Shown: positions 8,781 through 18,100 of the stretch, one piece after another | How the letters are laid out: each line of letters begins with the position of its first letter | How positions within the stretch are numbered: the stretch's first letter is position 1 | From: Hymenobacter tibetensis | GTDB lineage: Bacteria > Bacteroidota > Bacteroidia > Cytophagales > Hymenobacteraceae | DNA length: 64,000 nt | NCBI RefSeq assembly: GCF_022827545.1 | Contig: NZ_CP094669.1 | Location: 261,001 to 325,000 of the forward strand | Reading direction: 5' to 3' | Program-made: the position numbers and the translations under genes | The notes under the pieces: generated by a model | What the model was told of the DNA's origin: nothing | Database searches by the model: none | What the model saw: only the letters and a program-made list of their open reading frames with translations

Positions 8781-8840
8781 CGTTTTTAATGTTTTCTAAT
8801 GTGCTCCTCATCTGGTTCTAATGCCAGGTCAACTCTTTTG
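8781..8840 (+). promoter_or_regulatory. 60-bp operator/promoter element, copy B
   Basis: This lies directly after the kinase gene and 27 bases before the ATG at 8867. It aligns without gaps to the reverse complement of 6401-6460. Tandem half-sites TTTTTAAT and TTTTCTAAT are 10 bp apart (8783-8800), followed by TCCTCA and GGTTCTAAT (8814-8822). It ends in CTCTTTTG (8833-8840), a -7-like element that would place transcription start near 8847. The probable controller is the adjacent response regulator, by analogy with OmpR-family direct-repeat operators. Confidence 0.65.
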
Positions 8841-8866
8841 TTGCTATTCATCAGCGAAGGGTTGCT

Positions 8867-9130
8867 ATGAGAGAATTTAGAAGTCGGTTGTTGTTGGGTT
8901 TGTTGTTAGGCGCGCTGCTGTTGTCGGCGGGCCTGAATGTGTATTGTCTGCGTCAGCTGGAGGCCCGGCCATTGAACTACGAATTAGAGGCGGGTATGCC
9001 CGTTTCGGTGACGGAGCTGGAGCTAGCCCAGGCCCGAGCCGCCCTTGCCGCCTGCCAGCAAGCCACCCACCCCACCGCTTACGACTCGCTGCCGGATAGT
9101 CTGCTGCCACGGCCCCTGACGGCGTTCTAA
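8867..9130 (+). CDS. Small single-pass membrane or secreted protein, unknown function
   Basis: 87 residues. A basic start (MREFRSR) is followed by a strongly hydrophobic segment (about 8-27, LLLGLLLGALLLSAGLNVY) and a polar, slightly acidic tail (about 30-87). The tail contains two cysteines overall in the protein (in YCLRQ and AACQQA). No family recognised. It is the first gene after operator copy B and is followed 48 bases later by the Csp-like protein, so the two are probably one transcript. It could be a membrane-anchored helper of that protein. The ATG is the first in frame, and the promoter element ends 26 bases before it, which supports this start. Confidence 0.7.
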   Translation: MREFRSRLLLGLLLGALLLSAGLNVYCLRQLEARPLNYELEAGMPVSVTELELAQARAALAACQQATHPTAYDSLPDSLLPRPLTAF

Positions 9131-9178
9131 AGAACCCCGTCTTGCCTTCACTGCTCATTGTCAAGTCTTTGTATCGTC

Positions 9179-9511
9179 ATGCTTCCGCGCCAACAGTACA
9201 TTCTTAACACGCTTCAAACCTGTATCAGCACCTGTGCCGAAACCAGCAGTTTGGTTTTGCAGCAATCCAACGCCACCCTCTTGGTGCGCGTCAGCAAGCT
9301 CAGCCGCGACTGCGCCGACTTGTGCCAGCTCACCGCCGCTTTTATAGCCCGGGAGTCCGAGCACTTGGTGTACGTGCTACGGGAGTGTGCCGAGCTGTGC
9401 CGCACCTGCGCCGACGAGCAAGCCCGCCACGCCGCCACCATAGCTGCCTGTAAGCGCGCCGAAGATGCCTGCCGTCGGGCCGAAGACGCATGCCGCACCG
9501 CGTATCATTAA
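9179..9511 (+). CDS. Csp-like four-helix-bundle copper-binding protein
   Basis: 110 residues from the ATG at 9179; a TTG at 9158 is in frame but adds only a short leader. It has ten cysteines in helical spacing: C15, C19, C45, C49, C70, C74, C77, C91, C98 and C105. This repeats the CxxxC pattern of the copper storage protein family (Csp1/Csp3, DUF326-type), in which cysteines line the core of a four-helix bundle and hold many Cu(I) ions. No signal peptide is visible, so it resembles the cytosolic Csp3 type. The last two helical repeats (CKRAEDACRRAEDAC) are unusually charged. It follows the 8867 gene in a probable operon under operator copy B and next to a CusR-type regulator, which fits copper storage or detoxification. 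Confidence 0.85.
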   Translation: MLPRQQYILNTLQTCISTCAETSSLVLQQSNATLLVRVSKLSRDCADLCQLTAAFIARESEHLVYVLRECAELCRTCADEQARHAATIAACKRAEDACRRAEDACRTAYH

Positions 9512-9526
9512 GAGGGCCAGAGTGGC

Positions 9527-11593
9527 TTAGCGAGTCACGGAGTACGTTTTACGCTGGGGTCCGATGCCCGTAATCTTCACCGATTTCCAGCCCGTGGGCA
9601 AGGTGCTTTTCAGTTGCTTGATGCCCGTAGGCGTGATATCGAGGCCCCCGAAACCCATTAGTACGGCTTGCAGCACGCCGCCAGCGCCAGTGGCAAAGTA
9701 AGGATTGGTGCCGCCTTTGGTTTCGGCAATCACCCGAAAGGGCGGCAGCAGGTTGGGCAGGTAGGCATCCTGAAAAAAATGCTGCGCCTTGTCGCCGTTG
9801 CCGAGGCGGCTGTACAGCAGTGCGAAGATGGCCTGCGTCATGGCAGGCGTGCCTTCCGTGGGCACCCGGGTTTCGTAGTACGCCAAGTCCTTCCTGATCT
9901 GGGCCGGAGCCGTAACCACATTCAATGGATACGCCAGCAGGTTTACGTCGCCCTGCTTGATGCCTTCGCCTTTGTAGGTCGCATGCTCTTGCGTCACGCC
10001 GTCGGGGAAGTGCAGCAGCGGAATGTTCTGGGCCACGTGCAGCCAGTCGGGGTTGGCAGGCAAATTGAGCAGCTTGGCCGCTGCCGCCGCGTGTTGCAGA
10101 TTCACTTGGGCGGCAGCGTTGGTGAAGGCATTATTGTCCACATTTTCCGCCCACTCATCAGCCGCTACCACGTTCTTGATGTCGTAGTGGCCGGGGCCGT
10201 TGCGCTCCACCCGGCTGGCCCAGAAGTCGGCGGTGGCGGAGAGGATGGGCCAACCTTTCTCCCGCAGCCAGGCTTTGTCTTGCGTCACGCAGTAGTACTG
10301 CCACGCCGCCAAGGCCACGTCGGCCGTAATGTGGTGCTCAAACGGCCCGCTCAGTGCCCACACCGGCGTTTCCTCTACGCCTGAGTCGGCACTTTCCCAC
10401 GGGAACATGGCACCCTGGTAGCCGTGCGCAAAGGCATTGTTGCGGGCCGGCTCCAAGCGGCAAAATCGATATTCCACCATGGATTTGGCTATTTCCGGGT
10501 GCATCACGAGCAGCGCCGGGAACATCCACAGGTCGGAGTCCCAGAATACGTGCCCGTTGTAGCCCAGCCCCGACAAGCCCATGGGCGAAGGCGAGTAGTC
10601 GGTGCCGGCGCGCGAGAAGCTGTAGAGGTGGTAGAGCATACTGTGCACATCCTGCTGGGCCTGCGCGTCACCCTCAATTTGAATGTCGCTCTTCCAAAGG
10701 TCGTCCCAGGCTTTGGCGTGGAAGGCTAACAGGCGCTCCTTGCCTTCGAGCCGGGCAAAAATGGTGAGGCGCTCGGCTTCGTTGAGCGGGTCGGCGTGGT
10801 GGGCTGAGGTGATAGACGAACCCGCCACGGCGTAGGTATAGGTTTGTCCCGCCTTCAAGGGTTTGCTGAACTTCATGAGGTGCATGTTGCTGTCCCACAT
10901 TTCGTGGATGACGCGCGGCTCCTGCCCGTGCGGCTCGTTGAACAGAAAGCTAGTGGAAGCGCACAGTTTCAGCTTGCCCGTGGCGCTCTGCCCCGACGAC
11001 GTAAGCAAGCTAAGCGTGGCGTGCGGCCGGTCGATTTCGTTGTAGTAGTTCTGCACGTCGCGCAGGGCATCGGGGGCGTCCATGACGCTGGCGGCCGTCA
11101 CGGCCACGTCCTTCTTAGCTGTCACCGACACATCCATCAGCCCCGTGAAAGGCAACTGGCGCAGGGCATAGTGCGTGTAGCTGATGGTGGCTTTGTCGGC
11201 GTAGTCGAAGGTGGTGGTAAGGGAGGCGTGGCGCATGTCCAGCGCCTGCCGGAAGTTGGTGACGTCCTTGCCCGAAAGCCGCTTGCCGTCCACTTCCAGG
11301 TACATGTTCAGCAGGTTGAAGCTGTTGAGGAAGTTGCTCACCCGGCCCCGCCCGTATTGGTCGTAGGCACCGGCCAGCACCACCGCTTTCACCTGAAACG
11401 GCTCCGGCGACGACACAATGCCTAGCATGCCGTTGGCAACCGTCACGCCATAGTACGCCGCGGGGTCCACTTTGTCGGCTGTAATGCGCCAGGGGTCGGG
11501 TTGCTGAGCAGCCACTGGTTTGGGGCTAGCAGCGAGGAGTAGCGTCAGGGCAAGCAGCAAGTGCGCTGGGTTGGGGAAGTGCAGAGTGGGCAT
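9527..11593 (-). CDS. Glycoside hydrolase family 65 protein (alpha-glucoside hydrolase type)
   Basis: The chosen start at 11593 gives 688 residues with a signal peptide (MPTLHFPNPAHLLLALTLLL...VAAQ); the longer frame to 11707 lacks one. The order is N-terminal super-sandwich (about 30-300), (alpha/alpha)6 barrel (about 330-620) and a small C-terminal sheet. Barrel motifs GHVFWDSDLWMFPALL and VVAADEWAENVDNN are diagnostic; E480 is the predicted general acid. KQGDVNLLAYPLN resembles hydrolase-type members (acid trehalase, PGGHG) rather than the phosphate-binding loop of phosphorylases. It probably splits an alpha-linked glucose disaccharide in the periplasm. It is the last gene of the SusCD locus, 133 bases after the GH13 gene. 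Confidence 0.88.
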   Translation of the reverse strand: MPTLHFPNPAHLLLALTLLLAASPKPVAAQQPDPWRITADKVDPAAYYGVTVANGMLGIVSSPEPFQVKAVVLAGAYDQYGRGRVSNFLNSFNLLNMYLEVDGKRLSGKDVTNFRQALDMRHASLTTTFDYADKATISYTHYALRQLPFTGLMDVSVTAKKDVAVTAASVMDAPDALRDVQNYYNEIDRPHATLSLLTSSGQSATGKLKLCASTSFLFNEPHGQEPRVIHEMWDSNMHLMKFSKPLKAGQTYTYAVAGSSITSAHHADPLNEAERLTIFARLEGKERLLAFHAKAWDDLWKSDIQIEGDAQAQQDVHSMLYHLYSFSRAGTDYSPSPMGLSGLGYNGHVFWDSDLWMFPALLVMHPEIAKSMVEYRFCRLEPARNNAFAHGYQGAMFPWESADSGVEETPVWALSGPFEHHITADVALAAWQYYCVTQDKAWLREKGWPILSATADFWASRVERNGPGHYDIKNVVAADEWAENVDNNAFTNAAAQVNLQHAAAAAKLLNLPANPDWLHVAQNIPLLHFPDGVTQEHATYKGEGIKQGDVNLLAYPLNVVTAPAQIRKDLAYYETRVPTEGTPAMTQAIFALLYSRLGNGDKAQHFFQDAYLPNLLPPFRVIAETKGGTNPYFATGAGGVLQAVLMGFGGLDITPTGIKQLKSTLPTGWKSVKITGIGPQRKTYSVTR

Positions 11594-11726
11594 GCGGGAA
11601 GTTCTGAGGTATTCTGATATAAAAGCCTGTCGGATGAGTGGCAGGCGCTGGTGCCGCCTGCCACGGCATAGCCGGGGTTGCGTGCCCGACAGCCTGGCAG
11701 CCGGCAAACGCTACAGCACAACAGTC

Positions 11727-13499
11727 TTATTGCAAGGGCACTACCACCGCCTGCCACGGCTGTAGCGCCAGGGTGTTGCCCGCGCCTGCCGTGAAAGTAG
11801 GGTAGTTGTTGAGCCAGGGTTGGCCGCTGGTCTGCATGCCTGTGGGCATCGGCCAGTTCCGCGGCTCCGACGAGAAGTTGAGTGCCACCAATACTTTTTC
11901 AGTGCCCTGCGTGCGGGTGTAGGCATAGATATGCGGGTTGGCTTCGTCCACTAGTTGGTACTGGCCATACACCAGCACCTTGTGCTGTCGACGGGTGGCT
12001 GTGGCTTTGCGGAAGTAGTTGAGCACTGAATTAGGGTCTTTGTCTTCCGCGGCCTCATTCACTTGCTGGTAGTTGGGGTTGACTTGCAGCCAGGGCGTGC
12101 CCGTTGTGAAGCCGGCGTTGGCAGCGGCATTCCACTGGAACGGGGTGCGCCCATTGTCGCGGGCGGTGCGCTGGGCTAAGGTCAGGAAAGCGCGCAGGTC
12201 GCCGCCCTGGTTTTTCAGGCGCTGGTATTCATTGCGGGTCGCTACGTCGCGGTAGTCGTTGATGTCGGTGAATCGGATGTTGGTCATGCCCAGTTCGTCG
12301 CCGTTGTAATAGTAGGGCGTGCCGCGCATGGTCATGATAAAGGTGGTCAGCAGCTTAGAAGACGCAGCTCGAAAAGCGGGCCTATCATCCCCAAACTTGC
12401 TGGTCATGCGGGGCTGGTCGTGGTTGCCAAGAAAAATGGAAAGCCAGCCCTTTTCAGCAAAAGCACTGTCCCAGCGGGTGTAGATGCGTTTGAACTCAGC
12501 CAGCTGATAGAGTTTCGGCCCGTTGCCCAGGTCCACGCCCTCGAAGTGGTAGGCCATGTTCAGCTCTTTCCGGGCCGGATCCACGAAGAGCATGGCATCT
12601 GTAGGGCCACTGCCAGCCCCCTCGGCCACCGTCATGACGTTGTATTTGCTAAGTACCTCTCGGTTCATCTCCTGCAAGTAGTCGTGCAGGTGCGGACCGT
12701 GGCCGTAGTATTTAATGATATTCTTCTCGTACCCAGCCGGTAGCGGCGGAAACGTGGTGTCTTTCGAGGCAAACTGAAACGCATCCAGCCGAAACCCATC
12801 AATGCCCTTGTCCAGCCAGAAGCGCATCATGCTGTACACTTCTTGGCGCAGCTTGGGGTTTTCCCAGTTCAGGTCGGGTTGCTTGCGCGAGAAGTAGTGC
12901 AAGTAGTAAGAGTTGGTCAGGGAGTCGTACTTCCAGGCGTCACTGTTTACGTCGAAGAAACTCCAGCGGGGTGTCGGCTTGCCCTTCTCGGCGGGCCACC
13001 AGTGGTAGTAGTTGCGGTAGGGGTTGGTGCGGGAGCTGCGGGCCTGCTTGAACCATTCGTGCTCGTCGCTGCTATGGTTCACCACCAAGTCCATGACCAG
13101 CTTCAAGCCGCGTTGGTGCATGCCTTTGAGCAGCGCATCAAAATCCTCCATCGTCCCAAATTCCGGCATAATCTGGCGGTAGTCGGAGATGTCGTAGCCG
13201 TTGTCGTCGTTGGGAGAGGCGTAGATAGGGTTCAGCCAGATAGTGCCCACACCCAAGCTTTTCAGGTAGTCGAGCCGGGAGGTGATACCCCGTAGGTCGC
13301 CCACTCCGTCGCCGTTGCTGTCCTGAAAGCTGCGCGGATACAGCTGGTACACAACCGTTTCCTTCCACCAAGTTTCCTTCTGACTAGCGGAGGTTGGCGC
13401 AGCTGCCTGCTCGGTAGTGGCAGCCTGTTGCCGCGGCTCGCCGCAGCCCGAAAAAGCTAATAGCAACGCGGCGCAGGCAATTGTTTCAAGGTGTTTCAT
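11727..13499 (-). CDS. GH13 alpha-glucosidase (oligo-1,6-glucosidase-like) lipoprotein
   Basis: The start at 13499 gives 590 residues with a lipoprotein signal (MKHLETIACAALLLAFSGC, lipidated Cys 19); the in-frame ATG at 13532 lacks one. The GH13 barrel begins at about residue 42 (WWKETVVYQLYPRSFQDSNG). The catalytic triad is visible: nucleophile D239 (GFRLDAFQF), acid/base E293 (TVAEGAG) and stabiliser D361 (LGNHDQPR). The overall layout is that of oligo-1,6-glucosidase, sucrose-isomer hydrolase and trehalulose synthase relatives (subfamily 31-like; not confirmed). It would release glucose from short alpha-glucosides at the outer membrane or in the periplasm. It follows susD by about 100 bases, in the same direction. 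Confidence 0.92.
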   Translation of the reverse strand: MKHLETIACAALLLAFSGCGEPRQQAATTEQAAAPTSASQKETWWKETVVYQLYPRSFQDSNGDGVGDLRGITSRLDYLKSLGVGTIWLNPIYASPNDDNGYDISDYRQIMPEFGTMEDFDALLKGMHQRGLKLVMDLVVNHSSDEHEWFKQARSSRTNPYRNYYHWWPAEKGKPTPRWSFFDVNSDAWKYDSLTNSYYLHYFSRKQPDLNWENPKLRQEVYSMMRFWLDKGIDGFRLDAFQFASKDTTFPPLPAGYEKNIIKYYGHGPHLHDYLQEMNREVLSKYNVMTVAEGAGSGPTDAMLFVDPARKELNMAYHFEGVDLGNGPKLYQLAEFKRIYTRWDSAFAEKGWLSIFLGNHDQPRMTSKFGDDRPAFRAASSKLLTTFIMTMRGTPYYYNGDELGMTNIRFTDINDYRDVATRNEYQRLKNQGGDLRAFLTLAQRTARDNGRTPFQWNAAANAGFTTGTPWLQVNPNYQQVNEAAEDKDPNSVLNYFRKATATRRQHKVLVYGQYQLVDEANPHIYAYTRTQGTEKVLVALNFSSEPRNWPMPTGMQTSGQPWLNNYPTFTAGAGNTLALQPWQAVVVPLQ

Positions 13500-13602
13500 A
13501 GGGCAGTAAGGTGCCGGGTCGTACGCAAACAAGCCGCTGATTGAGTGCTAAAGAGCAGCCAACCAACGGCTTGCTTACGTGCCTGCCGAATGCGTTTCGG
13601 GG

Positions 13603-15168
13603 TTAGTACCCCGGGTTCTGGGTGATGTTGCTGTTAATATCCACCTGGTTTTGTGGCACGGGATAAACTAGGTACTTCGGGTCGCTCTGGGGCTTGTCTT
13701 TCCGGGCCCGCAAGAAGGTACCGAACCGAATCATATCCTGCCGCCGCCACGACTCACTGTACAACTCCCGGCCCCGCTCGTCGAGCAATACGTTGAGGCT
13801 AAGTGAGGTAAGGGCGCTAGCTCCGCGCGAAGGATGCGTACGAAGGGAGTTTACGATGGCAAGCGGTGTAGCGCCGTACGTGCCAGCGCTGGTAGCTGTG
13901 CCGCCCCGTAGGATGGCTTCTGCTTTCATCAGCAGTACGTCGGCTAGCCGGAAGGTCACATGGTCGTTGTTGGCTCCGTTGCCGCCTTGGCTCTCACTTG
14001 GGTAGTCGACAGGATACTTGATAGGCCGAATGCCTTTGGCCTCGAGGTCGGCGCCAGTTTCAAACAAGTTGATTTCCTTGGTGAAAGCCAACGGGGCCCC
14101 ACCTCGTGTAGTAAGTGGGGCATCAGTAGCCAAATTGTACTGCTGCCCGATAAGATAACCCACATTGATGCGCCGGCCAGGGTTGGCGGGGCCGCCGGCT
14201 ACGTCATAGGCCATGCCTCGGCGCTTGTCACCAGCTTCAAATAAGTCGTACGCCTCGGCTGTGGCGGCTGGACCGTTGTAGCCATCAACGGGCCGCATGT
14301 TGTAGTGCGACACGAACTTCCACAAGTCGCGTACCGGGCCGCTGTTGCCGTACGTGTTTTCCTGGGTGTAGATGTTCTCCCGGCCAATTGCCGTGTTGTC
14401 GGGCGCGAAATTGTCGAAGTAATTGGGCGTAAACGAGTACTTGTTGCTGTTGATTATCTCGTCGGCCAGCCGGATTACCTGATTCATATCGGCGGCGGCG
14501 AAGGTTGGCGACTGCCGGTTGGCGTACACACCCTTGTTCAGGTAGCACTTCATTAGCAGTACGCGGGCGGCGTCCTTGGTACCGCGGCTGACTGGCGCGT
14601 CGGGCAAGTCTTTCTGAATCTCGTTCAACTCACTTACTACGAAATCGAGCGCCTCTGTACCCTTGCGTACTCTGGCCAAATTATTCAACGGCTCGCCTGG
14701 CTCCCGGTATAACACTTGGTCGTAGAGGTCGAGTAGCAGATACGTGGCCCAGGCTCGTACGAACCGGGATTCGGCTTGCTGTTGCGTTGTAGGGCCAAAG
14801 CGCAACAGGTCGGTGGAGGCAAAAATGATACCTTCCAACTGGTTGAAGGTGTCACGCACCCGCTCGTTGTTGCCGTCCCAGGTGTGGTTGTAAAGGGCCC
14901 GCCACTTGCCGTTGTCGTCCCAGTCAGGCCCGCGGGTAGGCATAATACGGGCATCAGTGGACACTTCCTGGAGCGCAAACACGCTCACATGGCCTTGAAT
15001 AGGGTCGCGCTGGGCAGTATAGACGCCCTGAAGCAGAGCCGCTGGGTCGCCACTCGGAATCTGGTCCTGGGTTAGCTCACTTTGCAATTTTTCGTCCAGT
15101 TCGCAACTAGCGGCCCCCTGAAGTAGTGCTAGCACAGCGGCCGCACGTGCAATATTAGAGAGGTTCAT
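13603..15168 (-). CDS. SusD/RagB family nutrient-binding outer-membrane lipoprotein
   Basis: 521 residues with a lipobox ending in C22 (ALLQGAASC). The N-terminus ELDEKLQSELTQDQ and the TPR-like helical body are typical of the RagB/SusD family. So is the C-terminal SusD signature (RGRELYSESWRRQDMIRFG, with the conserved close PVPQNQVDINSNITQNPGY). SusD-like proteins form a lid over the SusC channel and bind the oligosaccharide. It starts 17 bases after the SusC stop codon, the standard arrangement. The ligand is not readable from sequence; the neighbouring enzymes suggest a glucose/fructose-containing saccharide. Confidence 0.96.
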   Translation of the reverse strand: MNLSNIARAAAVLALLQGAASCELDEKLQSELTQDQIPSGDPAALLQGVYTAQRDPIQGHVSVFALQEVSTDARIMPTRGPDWDDNGKWRALYNHTWDGNNERVRDTFNQLEGIIFASTDLLRFGPTTQQQAESRFVRAWATYLLLDLYDQVLYREPGEPLNNLARVRKGTEALDFVVSELNEIQKDLPDAPVSRGTKDAARVLLMKCYLNKGVYANRQSPTFAAADMNQVIRLADEIINSNKYSFTPNYFDNFAPDNTAIGRENIYTQENTYGNSGPVRDLWKFVSHYNMRPVDGYNGPAATAEAYDLFEAGDKRRGMAYDVAGGPANPGRRINVGYLIGQQYNLATDAPLTTRGGAPLAFTKEINLFETGADLEAKGIRPIKYPVDYPSESQGGNGANNDHVTFRLADVLLMKAEAILRGGTATSAGTYGATPLAIVNSLRTHPSRGASALTSLSLNVLLDERGRELYSESWRRQDMIRFGTFLRARKDKPQSDPKYLVYPVPQNQVDINSNITQNPGY

Positions 15169-15185
15169 ATGGCAGCAATTAAGTG

Positions 15186-18100
15186 TTACAGATTGAAGTT
15201 GACTCCGAGCGTGAAGGTGCGGGCGCTGGGGTAAGGCAAATAGTCGATGCCGACGGAAGGCACTCTGTTGGACCCTGTTTTCACGGTGTTGACTTCTGGG
15301 TCAAATCCGTCGTAGTTGGTGATAACAAACAGGTTCTGGCCCGTTACGTACACGCGGGCCCCCTTCATGAAGCCGGCTACGTCACCCAAGGCATAAGCAA
15401 GTGTCAGGTTGGACATCTTTAGGAAGTCGCCCTTTTCCAAGTAACGCGTAGAAGCCGACCCTGCATTACCAAGCGCTTCTTTAACTGAGCTCCTGAACGT
15501 AGAGAGAGCAATGTTTTTGCTAGCCCCAATCTGGCCTATGTTGCCTACGGCGTTGAGCGTGTTGTTATAGATGTATTGACCAAACACGCCCGTCATGTTT
15601 GCAATCAAAGAAAGCTTGCTGTAGCGGGCGTTGAGGCCAAAGCCTAGCAGCGTGCGGGGGTTTGGGCTGCCCGCATAAGTCGCTAAATCTCCGTTGGGAT
15701 AAATTGATGCACCACTGTCATCCAAGCCTGCAAACTCCCGCAAAAAGAAGGAGTTGATGGGATAGCCGTTGGTGATGAGCTGCGACGTAGCTCCCGATAG
15801 TCCCTGCCCGTTGATAGCGCCCGTGATAATGGCAGGCCCTACCAAATCTTTCACTTCATTGCGAATGAATGTAGCATTGGCGTTAAAGCTTACTTCTGCT
15901 TTCTCACTGCTCACCAAGGTGGTATTCAGGGCCATTTCCACCCCCTTGTTCACAATTTTGCCATCAAGATTTTTCCAGAAAAGGGCTTGAATCTGCGGTG
16001 CAGGCTGGCCAGGGACAGTGGGGAACAAGATGTCGGAGGTGGTTTTGTTGAAGTAGTCGGCCGAGAAGGTGAGGCGGTTGTTGAACGCTCCGATGTCAAT
16101 GCCAACGTTGAACTGGCGGTCCGCCTGCCATTTCAGATCGGGGTTGCGGCTGGTGGAGGGCCGTTGTAGGCCGTTATCGAGTATTTCATAGCGGTCCTGA
16201 GCCGATCCGGCCGGAAACTCCTGGTTGCCGGTCAAGCCGTAGCCGGCCCGCAACTTAAGTTGTGTGAGCTGTTCGGCCGGGAAGAAGCCTTCCTTGCTCA
16301 AGTCCCACGCTGCAGCAAACGAGGGGAAGTAACCCACTCGGTTGTTGGAGCCGAACTTGCTGCTCTCGTCGCGGCGTATCGTACCAGTCAGTACGTAGCG
16401 CTCCTTGAAGTTGAAAATAGCCCGTCCGAAAAACGATTGTAGCTCATACGTGGGGTCGTTGAACGACCGGATGCTGCGGTTGCCGGTAGAGGTCGTCTGA
16501 AGGTAATCGGTGTAGTCGAGACCGAGGCTGCCAAAGCCGCCTGTATTCGCATTGCCAAACCCACTCAAGCTAGAGCCCTTATTGATGAAGTTCGTGTACT
16601 CGTAACCGAGTACCGCATTCAGGTTTAGGTCCGTGACAATGGCCTTATTGAAGTTAAGCGTGTGCGCAATTTGCTGAGTGGACAGCTCGGTGTTGCTGAT
16701 GCCGGCAAAGCCCTGGTTGAGAATGCCCGGATAGTTAATCAGCCGCTGGTCGATTGACACGCGCCGCTCACCACTATTATAGTTCACGCTCAACAGCAGG
16801 CGATAATTAAGCCAATCAGTAAACTTATACGAAGGCGCGATGCTGGCCAGTATGGTGTTGACCCGCGAGTTGTCGTCGTAAAGCTCCTGGGCAGCGAGCG
16901 GGTTAATCACGTCGCCGGGCTGAATGAAGAGCGTGCCATCGGGGTTGCGTAAGGACTGAGTTGGGTTCCACTGCAAGGCCTGCCCAATGAGGCTGCCCCG
17001 GTAGCCGGCATCGGTAGTGATGTTGGCCAGAGCTTCGCGAAATTGACTGGTAGAAATGTTCACGTCCAGGCCCAACTTCTTACTTTCCAAAAATTGGAGG
17101 TTAGTCGAGAGGTTGGCGCTGTATTTTTTGAAGCCGGTTTTGCGCACGATGCCATCCTGGTCGAGGTAGCCTAGCGAGAGGCGGTAGCGACCAGTTTCGC
17201 TGCCGCCGCTCATGGACACGTTGTAGTTCTGGAAGTAGCCGGTGCGCAAAATCTCATCCAGGGCGTCTACGCTACTGCCTTTGTCGGCGCTAGTAGGTCC
17301 GCTGGTAGGCAGTCCGTAGTAGGCCAGCGCCTCACGATACTGGCCGGCATCAAGGTATTCAGGCCTGCGCAGCAGATTCGAGAAACCAGTGGAGGCCCCC
17401 ACGCTAAGCGTTGGGGCACCCGTGTTGCCTTTCTTGGTGGTGATCAGCACTACCCCATATGCCGCCCGCGAGCCGTAGATGGCCGTAGCCGAAGCATCTT
17501 TGAGCACGGTGAAGGTCTCAATGTCATCGGGATTGAGGAAGTTAAGCGGGTTGCTGTCAGCCCCGGATCCGGCGTCGATTGAGGACGCCAGTCCCGCCCC
17601 CGGCCGGGCCGTCCGCCCGTCGAGTGGTACCCCGTCTACCACGTATAGGGGCTGACCCGTGCCCGTCACGGCCGAGTTACCCCGGATGCGGATGCTGGAC
17701 GGGCCACCGGGTTGGCCGCTGTTGTTGCTTACTTGTACGCCCGATACGCGGCCTTGCAGCAGTTGGTCGGGGGAGGTGAAGGTGCCCCGGTTGAAGTCTT
17801 TCTCGCCAATTACTGCCACGGCGCCGGTCACGTCCTGTTTGCGAGCAGTGCCGTAGCCGACTACCACTACGTCGCCGAGGGCTTGGGCATTTTCCTTCAG
17901 CGTTACCTGCACCGAAGTTTTATCGGTGATGCTTACCTGCTGCGACGTGAAGCCCACGTACGAAATGGTGAGCGTGGTGGCCGTGGCAGGGGCCTGCAAC
18001 TCGAACCCGCCATCGGCGCCGGTGCTGGCGCCCACGGTGGTGCCCGTGACAACTACCGTTACGCCTGGCAGGCCGTTGGCTTGCGCATCAAGTACTTTGC

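Noticed and set aside
9527..11593. GH65 protein as a disaccharide phosphorylase
   Set aside because: It is exported, where phosphate and sugar-phosphate recovery make little sense, and KQGDVNLLAYPLN fits hydrolase-type members better. Not fully excluded.
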